A stretch of 64,000 bases of DNA from a virus: IMG/VR virus record IMGVR_UViG_3300031787_000103, positions 1-64,000 of that record, one strand, 5' to 3'. Of the stretch, positions 39,138-47,600 are shown in pieces. The position numbers and the translations under genes are program-made. Position 1 is the stretch's first letter. Each line of letters opens with the position of its first letter. The notes beneath the pieces are model-generated. The model worked only from the letters and a program-made list of their open reading frames with translations. It was not told the origin of the DNA and searched no databases.

Positions 39138-39918
39138 CTAAGTTGTTAAGTATGTAATTCCGGCACAGTTCTACGCGAGACTTAATCCTGTCCTCGTAGT
39201 CGGTGTCACGGTTAATTGTGAATAGCAGCACCCGTTCCTCAAGAGGCATATCGTGTCTCCAAAGGTCACGGTTTAACACCTCAAGGTCGGTATTTGGGTT
39301 CTCCTTTCGGAACTGCGCCATGTCAAAGATCATGTTCTTTTCAATCTTGACAAGATGCTCGACAAATCTTTCGTTGTCCTCTGAGGGTTGTCCCATAGAA
39401 TACCAAACCTTCTCCTTCTCACGGGTAATCATGTATGCCGGAGCATTGACGAGGCAATAAGCCGTTGACCACTTTTTAGCACCCGTTAGCCACATATAGC
39501 CACGGTTCTGCCATTCGTAAGAGGCGTCTAATTTCTCGTCCGGCATTGGGAAAGAGTGAATATCCCACGAGCATTTGATGTCGAAACCTGCCGTTGCAGC
39601 CGTGATGGACTCACCGATGTAGCAGTCGGGGTGTCCTGAAATCCACTCATTCTCTACCCTTTCGTCGTTCTTCTTTAGCACGACCGGATTGCCTGTTAGC
39701 TTGAACAGGTATCGTGATAGCAGCGTAATACCGTCCTCCTCTGCCAATACCCCTTTTTCGGTGTACTTTGTGATGTATTCGGGTTCACGGTCGAAACGTA
39801 GGCTACGGTATGTCTTCCTACACTGCGTAATGTGTCCTTTTTGTAGTTCTGTGGCTTTCTCATGGGTCATAATGCTATACAACCCTGAGCAGCGGAATTT
39901 GATGTCTGAGGCGTTCAT
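39115..39918 (-). CDS. YqaJ/lambda-exonuclease-like recombination nuclease
   Basis: 267 residues. SGHPDCY (Asp98) and GFDIKCSWD (Asp113, Lys115) form the PD-(D/E)XK core of YqaJ and lambda Exo-type nucleases, and YEWQNRGYMWLTG matches the conserved Q-containing helix that follows. It lies in an operon with RecT. The pair makes 3' single strands and anneals them, for recombination and concatemer formation. Confidence 0.75.
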   Translation of the reverse strand: MNASDIKFRCSGLYSIMTHEKATELQKGHITQCRKTYRSLRFDREPEYITKYTEKGVLAEEDGITLLSRYLFKLTGNPVVLKKNDERVENEWISGHPDCYIGESITAATAGFDIKCSWDIHSFPMPDEKLDASYEWQNRGYMWLTGAKKWSTAYCLVNAPAYMITREKEKVWYSMGQPSEDNERFVEHLVKIEKNMIFDMAQFRKENPNTDLEVLNRDLWRHDMPLEERVLLFTINRDTDYEDRIKSRVELCRNYILNNLVNAKAQE

Positions 39919-40070
39919 TTTTCGTTTGTGTCGTTTATAGCGTGTATTAGTACAATCACAATCAATAAATCAAAGTTACTTGGTTGTATTTCAAAGAAAA
40001 AATACCTCACGAGAAGAATCCCGTAGTACAGAAGAAACGCTATTTTGGTTATTGTGTTGATTGTTATCAT
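39915..40070 (-). CDS. Hypothetical 51-residue membrane protein between RecT and exonuclease
   Basis: ATG 40070 overlaps the previous stop, and its own stop overlaps ATG 39918. Two hydrophobic segments (IAFLLYYGILLVRYFFF and FDLLIVIVLIHAI). A membrane peptide inside a recombination operon is odd. Unrecognised. Confidence 0.55.
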   Translation of the reverse strand: MITINTITKIAFLLYYGILLVRYFFFEIQPSNFDLLIVIVLIHAINDTNEK

Positions 40071-40315
40071 TTCTCACCTCCGTATGTTTGGTTGTAGTAT
40101 TCAGAACGATTAGAGCATCCGTGTCTGTGTTGGTTCAATGCGTCGCCAAAAGCATTTTCAATCTGCCCCCTCTCCATTTCCTTAGCCTTTTCAAATAACT
40201 CATCCATCATTCCTTGAGTTACCCGAACGTCACCCATTCCTAAGTGATGATTTGAGTCGTGAGCAAGTTTCCTTAATTCTTGCTCAAGCCACTCTACCGC
40301 CGTTTGGTTTTTCAT
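40067..40315 (-). CDS. Small conserved phage protein
   Basis: 82 residues with TAVEWLEQELRK at the start and FEKAKEMERGQIENAFGDAL, a segment recurring in many Bacteroidota phage proteins (KAKxMExxQIxxAY). Function unknown. Confidence 0.6.
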   Translation of the reverse strand: MKNQTAVEWLEQELRKLAHDSNHHLGMGDVRVTQGMMDELFEKAKEMERGQIENAFGDALNQHRHGCSNRSEYYNQTYGGEK

Positions 40316-40632
40316 TTGTTACCTCCTTCTTTTACTTTCAAAAACCCATTGTTGTAAAGATAGGCATAGACAGGCGCTTGATTAAAGTGAAGCGGCTGAC
40401 CTTCCCACCAAAATCCCAATTCACCATCTTTGTAGACGGTAAGTGTATACAGTCTTTCTCTCGAGTCAAACACCTTGAACTGTGCGCTGCTTTTGTTGTA
40501 CTCACACACTACAAAATCGCTTAATTGTGAAAGCGCTTCTTCTCCTTGTATTTCAGAGTAAACCATATCAAAAAGTTCATACATTGGAACTACTCCGTTT
40601 TTGTCTTTCGTACAAAGTTTTCTTAAGTTCAT
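40312..40632 (-). CDS. Hypothetical protein in the recombination operon
   Basis: 106 residues, ATGA overlaps on both sides, right after RecT. Alpha/beta with no known motif. Confidence 0.6.
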   Translation of the reverse strand: MNLRKLCTKDKNGVVPMYELFDMVYSEIQGEEALSQLSDFVVCEYNKSSAQFKVFDSRERLYTLTVYKDGELGFWWEGQPLHFNQAPVYAYLYNNGFLKVKEGGNK

Positions 40633-41489
40633 TTTGACACCTCCTTCATTTTAGCGTTGTACTCATCCTCGATGATGGCGAAAACATCTACGTCGGTTTG
40701 GGACTTAATCGCCTCTAACTCCTCTGCTTTAGTGCAGTCCGAAATCATTGCAAGCGCCCTATCTGCCTCTTTGTGAAGGTCAATGGCCTGATTGTCCATG
40801 TACTCTACTTGTTCGCCCGTATCGTCCTTAATTACGCCCTGATCGGTTTGGATAGCCTTCTGCATTTCGATACTCATAGGCCCGAAACGTCCGACAAGGA
40901 GTTTAAGCACGGTTTTCTTACCCATTGACGTAAATCCGTCCTCTCCTTCGGCCCAAATACCCTTGCCACGCTTGTACATTTGACTGTATTTCTTAGCGTG
41001 TGACTCCATTTCGTCACGGCTCATGTACATAGCCTTTTCAAACCCATTCAAAAGACTGAACCAAGCGTAGAATCCGGCAACCTTACCCTCACCACGGACG
41101 TTCTTGAACTTGACCTCTTTAGTGATGAAGTTGATCTCGTCAATCTGATTCTCATACACCTCTGACACCCCGATAGTCTTGTATTGACCGGAACGCTGTG
41201 CAAGCTGAATAAGCCCCTTGTAACCCATTTGGAACTGTGCCTGACCGCCGTAAGGGACGATGTACGCGAATCCCAAAGACGGGTTAACCGGAAGGTCAAG
41301 GGTTGCAGCCACAGCCGCAGCGTTATACACCGTTGTCGGGTCTGCTTTTTTCAGTAGATCATTATTATTGACCACCTGCAAGACCGTTGTGATAAACGCC
41401 GATGAACGCTTACCCAATAGTTCTTCAAACTTTGCCCGAACCGAGTTCTGAGCGAAAAAATCCTTTGCTTTTGCTACTTCTGTACTCAT
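40629..41489 (-). CDS. recT: RecT-family single-strand annealing protein
   Basis: 286 residues from ATG 41489, two bases after the preceding stop (an upstream in-frame ATG at 41513 overlaps that gene). LDLPVNPSLGFAYIVPYGGQAQFQMGYKGLIQLAQRSGQYKTIGVSEVYENQ is the RecT hallmark (L.p..lg.ay.vpy...a.f..gykg.iql.rr.g). RecT anneals complementary single strands, here with the exonuclease four genes on. The C-terminal 60 residues are acidic and helical. Confidence 0.9.
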   Translation of the reverse strand: MSTEVAKAKDFFAQNSVRAKFEELLGKRSSAFITTVLQVVNNNDLLKKADPTTVYNAAAVAATLDLPVNPSLGFAYIVPYGGQAQFQMGYKGLIQLAQRSGQYKTIGVSEVYENQIDEINFITKEVKFKNVRGEGKVAGFYAWFSLLNGFEKAMYMSRDEMESHAKKYSQMYKRGKGIWAEGEDGFTSMGKKTVLKLLVGRFGPMSIEMQKAIQTDQGVIKDDTGEQVEYMDNQAIDLHKEADRALAMISDCTKAEELEAIKSQTDVDVFAIIEDEYNAKMKEVSK

Positions 41490-41491
41490 TA

Positions 41492-41782
41492 TTACTTGTT
41501 TGATGTTTTCCAAATCCTTTCCATCGCGTCGGTATACTTTTCAAGCATAAACACGTACTTCTCGTACTTTTTGTTAGCCTTTCCGCGCAATACTTTTGAC
41601 ACAATACGTCTTTTCTGACGGTCGGATATATGTTCTCCGTACACACCCGTTGATTTTGAGTAAAGTATCTCAAAGTTCTTGAGGTGGTATCCGTCGTCCT
41701 TAACACCAAGTCTTTCAAGGCAGTCCGCTACCCTGTGTGCTAATTCGGCGTTTTCGAGGACTTTTATGGAACGGGTTTTCAT
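41492..41782 (-). CDS. Hypothetical protein upstream of RecT
   Basis: 96 residues, basic and helical, in the same operon as RecT (two-base gap). Unrecognised. Confidence 0.6.
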   Translation of the reverse strand: MKTRSIKVLENAELAHRVADCLERLGVKDDGYHLKNFEILYSKSTGVYGEHISDRQKRRIVSKVLRGKANKKYEKYVFMLEKYTDAMERIWKTSNK

Positions 41783-41797
41783 TTTGTGATAAATTAT

Positions 41798-42061
41798 TCA
41801 CCACCAACAAGAAACTTCAACAATAGTTTCGTCACCGTCTTTTACGGTGGCATAATTAAAGCCAAGTTCTTTTACCTTGTACTTTTTGTTTGGCTCAACG
41901 TCAAATCTATAAATATCATCCGAATTACCTCCAACCATTATGTTTATGGACTTTCCTTCAAGCTCACCCACAAACAAAAATGAATACTTGTAGTAATGGG
42001 CAAAAACGACTTCGGATTCACCATACACATCGTTGAATTGTTCTTCTGTCAGCTTTTTCAT
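41798..42061 (-). CDS. Hypothetical protein, first gene of the recombination operon
   Basis: 87 residues, beta-rich C-terminal half. The -7 box TACATTAG (42073-42066) is four bases before ATG 42061, predicting a leaderless message. Unrecognised. Confidence 0.6.
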   Translation of the reverse strand: MKKLTEEQFNDVYGESEVVFAHYYKYSFLFVGELEGKSINIMVGGNSDDIYRFDVEPNKKYKVKELGFNYATVKDGDETIVEVSCWW

Positions 42062-42116
42062 ACCGCTAATGTACGCCCAACTAAGTCACAAAACGGACAC
42101 TTTAACAACTAAGTAA

Positions 42117-42141
42117 CAAAAAAAGGAGGCTTTTGACCTCC
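42117..42141 (-). terminator. Terminator of the structural/lysis operon
   Basis: On the minus strand GGAGG-TCAAAAG-CCTCC is followed by TTTTTTTGTT. Confidence 0.75.
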
Positions 42142-42168
42142 CTCTTTCACCTTGTCGGGTTATGGTTT

Positions 42169-43242
42169 TTAGAAGAAGATTGCGTCGGGGTGTGGCTTGC
42201 GAATAAGCGCCGGAATCTGCTCACCTGTCTTGAGGTTGAAATACCCGTGCCAACGCCATTCTTTGCCGGTCTCAGGCTGTTCGCAGAATCGGAACTCCAC
42301 AACAGCGTGTTCTTTTGTCGGGTCGAACTCAACTGCAAACGGGAAAGATGTAATTCCTTTTACGATTGAACAAGCACCGAAATTTCCGGCCTCGAACCCT
42401 GCCGAAGCATCAGCGGTTTCAGCCGTGCAATCGTTGTAGACAACCGCGTTAAGACGAAGCGAAGTACGTGTGCCTTGCATTGTCGTGAAGTTGCCGTACT
42501 GTGATGGGGCTGTAAGTGTTCCGTTGACGTAGATACTTGGCTCAATCGTTCCGTTAACATTGCTGTCCACAACAACAAAAGCGTTTGCAATTTGACCCGC
42601 AGATACGTTAACACCATGCCATGTGGTTTTGACTTCCTCGTTTAATTGCTCAATCGTCATGCCTAAAGTCTCGGCCACTACATCGTCACTTACCACAATG
42701 GTTTGACGACGGCCATTAACAGTTCCAATGTAGTTGTATTGCTCAGGGTCGTTAAGCCATTCAACTATCACTTCATCGTTCTGCTCTGTTACAAAAAACG
42801 CGGACGGGTGTTGATAACAGATATAACCACCGTCAGGGTGTGGTGTGTATTGGTCGCGTTCAAATGGCGATTGGTCATTAATTCTTGCCGCTCGTTCTGC
42901 CGTAAGAACAAAGTTCGGAAGCCAAAACTCTACTTCGTCACGGAAGAAAATGTGACGGCCTTGTTCGTCCTGACCACTGTACTCGTATCCGTCCTCGTGG
43001 ACTTTTGAGTGAAGCCAATTCAAGGCATAGGCGTTGTTGTTCCTTTGCGTGGTTGTGAGATACGGCAATGTTTCACGCTTAAACCCCGTGATATACCTTC
43101 GTCCTGCGCGGTCGAAAGCATATTGCGGTGTGTTTTTCGTGTAGAACTTTACTGTTCTTTGTCGCTCGTTCCGCATTACGCGGTTCTTTGCGATGTCGAT
43201 TACCTCCTGTGGCAATCCTAAAAATTCGGGTGTGTAAATCAT
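42169..43242 (-). CDS. Hypothetical protein, last gene of the structural/lysis operon
   Basis: 357 residues, mixed fold with a beta-rich C-terminal half (VNGTIEPSIYVNGTLTAPSQYG and KEWRWHGYFNLKTGEQ). It may be a late structural or tail protein. It is 18 bp after the amidase gene and before the operon terminator. No family recognised. Confidence 0.6.
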   Translation of the reverse strand: MIYTPEFLGLPQEVIDIAKNRVMRNERQRTVKFYTKNTPQYAFDRAGRRYITGFKRETLPYLTTTQRNNNAYALNWLHSKVHEDGYEYSGQDEQGRHIFFRDEVEFWLPNFVLTAERAARINDQSPFERDQYTPHPDGGYICYQHPSAFFVTEQNDEVIVEWLNDPEQYNYIGTVNGRRQTIVVSDDVVAETLGMTIEQLNEEVKTTWHGVNVSAGQIANAFVVVDSNVNGTIEPSIYVNGTLTAPSQYGNFTTMQGTRTSLRLNAVVYNDCTAETADASAGFEAGNFGACSIVKGITSFPFAVEFDPTKEHAVVEFRFCEQPETGKEWRWHGYFNLKTGEQIPALIRKPHPDAIFF

Positions 43243-43259
43243 TGGGTGGTTATTTTCGG

Positions 43260-43814
43260 CTAAAATACTTGATTTTCAACCCACATCACAAGGTCGGCCA
43301 AATATTTTGCAACCTCTTTCTTTTTGGATTGATAGGCTTCCATGTCGTTAACATTGGTTATGAAACAGACCTCGACAAGTAGGTTTGTTCCGGCTTCTCT
43401 CATCACTGCTAAACGCTTACGGGCTGTCTTGGTTTCGTCCTTTACACCACGGCTGCGAATACCCATAATCGTCGCCAAACTCTTTGAGCAAGCCTCTGCG
43501 GACTTCCATTCAAGTTCGGTGTGTCTTTCCGGTACAATCACTTCTACCCCTGTGGCTTGGGGTGAGGCCGCGTTAAAGTGAAGGTCTAAGATAACGTCGG
43601 ATTCTGTCGAATTAATCTTGGCCAAAACTTGCGAGAGTGAATCGGCGTCGTGGTCTATGGAGTGTCTCACCTTTCGTGGCGTTAACTCCGCGCTAATTAG
43701 GTCACGCAGTTCACGGGTTAGTTCTGCCTCGGTGTAACCGTTGGCAACTGCTCCGGGGTCGTAATTACCTTTTGAACGGTCGGGTACGTGACCCCCTAAA
43801 ATGTACACTGCCAT
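43260..43814 (-). CDS. N-acetylmuramoyl-L-alanine amidase (Amidase_3), endolysin
   Basis: 184 residues. ILGGHVPD (His9), GYTEAELTRELRD (catalytic-site Glu near 29), VILDLHFNA (His near 78) and LLVEVCFITN (Glu near 148) are the zinc and catalytic motifs of Amidase_3 enzymes, which cut the MurNAc-L-Ala bond of peptidoglycan. There is no signal peptide, so export would need the holin. It shares one base with the preceding gene. Confidence 0.85.
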   Translation of the reverse strand: MAVYILGGHVPDRSKGNYDPGAVANGYTEAELTRELRDLISAELTPRKVRHSIDHDADSLSQVLAKINSTESDVILDLHFNAASPQATGVEVIVPERHTELEWKSAEACSKSLATIMGIRSRGVKDETKTARKRLAVMREAGTNLLVEVCFITNVNDMEAYQSKKKEVAKYLADLVMWVENQVF

Positions 43815-44284
43815 TACGCAACTAAGTTTTTGGCCCTATAACGGCCTGTGTGGTAAATGTGACGTGCGGTGTCCATATCAGGGGTATTCCATGTAACGTA
43901 AGACGTATCACGGCTGCAAATGACGCCATGCTTTTGACACGGCTCGACTATGTATATCTCCCCTTCGGAGTATCTATTTTTGGAAACAGGGTCGTAAATA
44001 CACCCTTTCACAACCCTCACAACACAATAATGATCGCCGTGGTCGTGGATAGGCACATACCCTCCGGCTGAGACTTCTACAAATAGTTCTTGGACTTCAT
44101 CGTCGCGGAACACTTGTTGGATAGTAACCTCTTTGCTCTGTCCGTTGAGCCGTGTCTTGTTTGACGGGAAATCGCGGGAAAAGTGGTTGACCGTTCCCTC
44201 ATTAGGCACTGTCTTTTCAAGCCAAAACTCTAAGGTTTGGTCAAGCTGTGCCACTTGAGCGTCGAAAAAACTGCGCTTCTTCAT
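43814..44284 (-). CDS. Cupin-fold protein inside the lysis cluster
   Basis: 156 residues. VSAGGYVPIHDHGDHYCVVRVVKG and later YIVEPCQKHGVI carry the two cupin motifs (G..H.H...Y and P...H) with a possible metal site at the three His. Cysteine-dioxygenase-like and other small cupins look similar. Its position between holin-like and amidase genes is unusual. Substrate unknown. Confidence 0.6.
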   Translation of the reverse strand: MKKRSFFDAQVAQLDQTLEFWLEKTVPNEGTVNHFSRDFPSNKTRLNGQSKEVTIQQVFRDDEVQELFVEVSAGGYVPIHDHGDHYCVVRVVKGCIYDPVSKNRYSEGEIYIVEPCQKHGVICSRDTSYVTWNTPDMDTARHIYHTGRYRAKNLVA

Positions 44285-44625
44285 CTTTTTATCAGTTCGT
44301 CTATCTTGGTTTCAAGGGTCAAATATGCGTTCTTCGCGGCTTCCATGACCTGATTGGTCTTAATAGCCATATCTGCCATGCGCTCGATGTATTTCTCCTT
44401 TTCGTTTCGTTCTTTGTATAAAAAGAACAGAAGAAAGACAATAATACCCACCAAAACCACGACAACAATCCCGACCTGACCTGTGAAAGCCTTGTCGATT
44501 ATGTTGTTTGTAACCGTGGGGTCAACAACGGTATTGGCGGGTGTCTCGGTAACAACGTCACCTATAACAGTCGGTTGAGCCGTGACCACTTGAGCGATTA
44601 GTAGCAAGATAAGTGTTAGTCGCAT
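44281..44625 (-). CDS. Probable holin or membrane lysis protein
   Basis: 114 residues from ATG 44625: an N-terminal signal-like segment (RLTLILLLIAQVVTAQ), one strong transmembrane helix (VGIVVVVLVGIIVFLLFFLY) and a charged coiled tail (ERNEKEKYIERMADM). Next to the amidase, this suits a holin or spanin component. The assignment rests on topology and neighbours. Confidence 0.5.
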   Translation of the reverse strand: MRLTLILLLIAQVVTAQPTVIGDVVTETPANTVVDPTVTNNIIDKAFTGQVGIVVVVLVGIIVFLLFFLYKERNEKEKYIERMADMAIKTNQVMEAAKNAYLTLETKIDELIKR

Positions 44626-44649
44626 ATCTCCCAAAGTTAAGGCTTACTT

Positions 44650-47600
44650 TTAATCCTCCGCATAGCCTTGTATCAACTCTTTTTCTTTTTTCAGGTACTT
44701 AGCCTCGGCATCGTAGTAGTTAATCGGCACACGAAGGTTGTTGTTAACATAGAACTGATACACGGCGTAATTTCTTGCCTTGGTATTGATGTCGTTAATA
44801 GTGGCTTTCATCTTTTCGCGGTAGGATTCCTCCTCCAAAATGTCCTGTGCCTTGCGACGGATATTCTCGTTGGTGAGCATAATACCCAAATCCGACAACT
44901 GCTCCTCGGCCATCCTTACAATCCTTTCCTGACGTGCGGGCGTGACCTCGTAATCCGACGTTGGCACGGGGTTCTCGGCCCAAATTTTAAGAAGGTGGTC
45001 TAAGTTTTCGCCTGTCATTTTGCTGACCTCGTAGAACTGCTCATCGCTCATCGGAACGTAATCTCCGTCCTCCATTATCCGGTATGCCTCACCGCCCCTG
45101 TTTGGCCCTGCAATCGAAGGGTTGTACGTGAAAACAAGCCTATCAACCTCATCCACCTTAATGGCGTCTTTGAACATCTTTACGAACCCGTCTGCACTTG
45201 AGGTGTAAATTTGGCCCGTGTCGTAGGTTTTGCCACGGTAATCAAGCGCCGGACGGTCAATCATAGGCTGCAAAAGCCCTGAGTATTTCATCAGTTGCTC
45301 GGCAAATGTCACGGGTTTTTTGGCCTCGGCGTCAACTAATTGCCCTGCCTGACGGAAGAACGAAGTCGCAGGAATGGTCATTCTCGTAGAATACTCCGCA
45401 GAAAGTCTCTTGAGCATTGCAGAAATCTTCCTGTCGTCTCCACTTTTCAGATAATTTGTAGCCTCTGTGAGTATTCGTCCCGTCTGCTCAAAGTACATAT
45501 TGTTCAGCGCCGCAGAAAGAACCGATAAGGCTATAAAACCTTCCTTGTTGTATCTCTTGGCATCTTCAAGCGCGGCCTTGGTTTTCAGGTTCACGGCAAA
45601 AGGCCCGAACCAATCAAGGCTGATGTTGTTGCCATTGATTCGGATGGTGTTAGCGGGGCGCATTTTGGATATATTCTGAGCCTCTTTCCAATTTTCCGGC
45701 CCTTCGCCAAAGATCATCTTCATTTTTTCTTCCTCGTCGTCGTCTGCAGCCGCAAGAATAAGTGCTGAAATAAGCGCCCCAACCGCCGCACGGTAGTAAT
45801 ACTGTCCGGCCCTGCGAAAATCGTAGTCGCTTTCAATACCCTTAGACTTATTGTATCCGGCCATCGCGGTGTATGCCGCCGCCTTAATACCTCCGTACAC
45901 AGGTGTTAACTCCATTGACTTCTCAAGGATATTCGACACCGACTTCACGAACGGAATAAGAAAGTCCATAGTGGCTTTCCACATGAACTCACCAAGTTCA
46001 AGCGCACGGATAGCGTTAGGGTTCTTTGTCTTGCTCTTAACCTTCCTGATCGCTCGTGAACCCGCTTGCTTAAACTCATTTACCGCAAGTCCGATACTTG
46101 AAAAAAAGAATGGGTCGGTTGCCTTGTAAGTCGTTCTATTTCCATAGAACTGCTGCGCCCGAAGAACATCCTCGCCCCTCTTTTGCTCTATAATCTCATG
46201 CACACGGCGGTTGTAGCGCGTCCGTCCGGCAAAGTCGGTAATGTCTATACCCTTTTCGGCGTATTCTTTTTCAGCTTGTTTCTCTGCTTCGTTAATCTCA
46301 ACGGCAAACGCGGCCTCGTAAGCCCTGCGGTTTAACTCCTTGTTGCTCATGTACGGGTTGGCACGGCGCAACTGAGCCTTAATGTAGGTGTAAGCCTCGC
46401 TTTCTTCGGCTATTACTTGGTTGAACGTATCGAAAGCCGACATAAACCGCATGAACGGTCTTTCCATTATGCCTGAGTACCCGCCCAACTTGTGAAACAG
46501 CCCAACGTCCTTAAACGCCATGCGCGGATTTTCCATGTAACGAACCGAAGGTGAACCCTCTTTGTTCTTGGTAATCTCACTCATTGCCGTTCCTTTGTCA
46601 ATGCCGCCACGCCAAAGAACGTCCATTGCCGTCCAAAAAGCCTTTTTATGTGCTTTTGTCACGGCGCGAAGTATCTCTTTGTCCCCGATACCTTGACGGC
46701 TAACCTGATTGACAAGCACGTTATATGTGGTGTCAATAACGGCGTCAATAGAACCCGTCATGTTCTTTAAGGCGGTCACAGGGCCACTCAAAAGACGGGC
46801 TTTCATGCGCTCAAGAAAAGCATTGGTCAAGAACTGCGGCGAACCCAAATATTCTAAGTACGCTTGCAGCCTCTCCTCAAGCCTTTCCTTTTCCGCTCCG
46901 GCGTCCATCGAGTCAATCTCCTCGACCAACTTTTCAATGCTCCGTTCATCTTCTTTTGAGAACGCAACAACCCCGAAGTCTGAGGCCAATTTTTCAAGAA
47001 CGTCCGCATCGGTTAAGCCACCCTGTTTCCATGTTTCCACAAGTCCTTGAATACGGGTGTTACGGCGCACGGCCTGACCGACGCCTCTCAAACGGCCTCT
47101 TTTGTAGGCTTCAACCTTTGTTTTAACCGCTCTTTTCTTCTTCTCAACCACAATCCTATTGGCCTCTGACTCAATAATAGGCATAATGGAAGCAAGAATA
47201 TCTGCGGGAATCCGGTCTTTCAACGCCTCTTTAATCTTTGCCACCACGGGCGCTGCGTCACGGCTATCGGTTGTTACTTTCTTCCAATCGACCTGCATTT
47301 TGCCGCCGACTTCTTTGCCGTAACCCGCATCAATCAAAGCTTCCTTAATCTGCTTTTCAAGCCCCTTTCCTTCCCATTTCTTTGCCTCGTCCTTAATCTT
47401 CTTCGCTGCCTCTCTTTCGGCTTTTTTAGCGGCTTTATCTAAGTCTAATTTGGCTTTCTTCGCGTTCTTCTCCTCCTCTAACTTAGCTTTCAGCGCCTCG
47501 CCTTCCTTATACATTTCCTCGGCAAGTTGAGTGACTACTTCCGGCGTATCGAATAGTTCGGCTTCAACCCCACGTTCAATCAAAGCCTCTTTAGCTTCTT

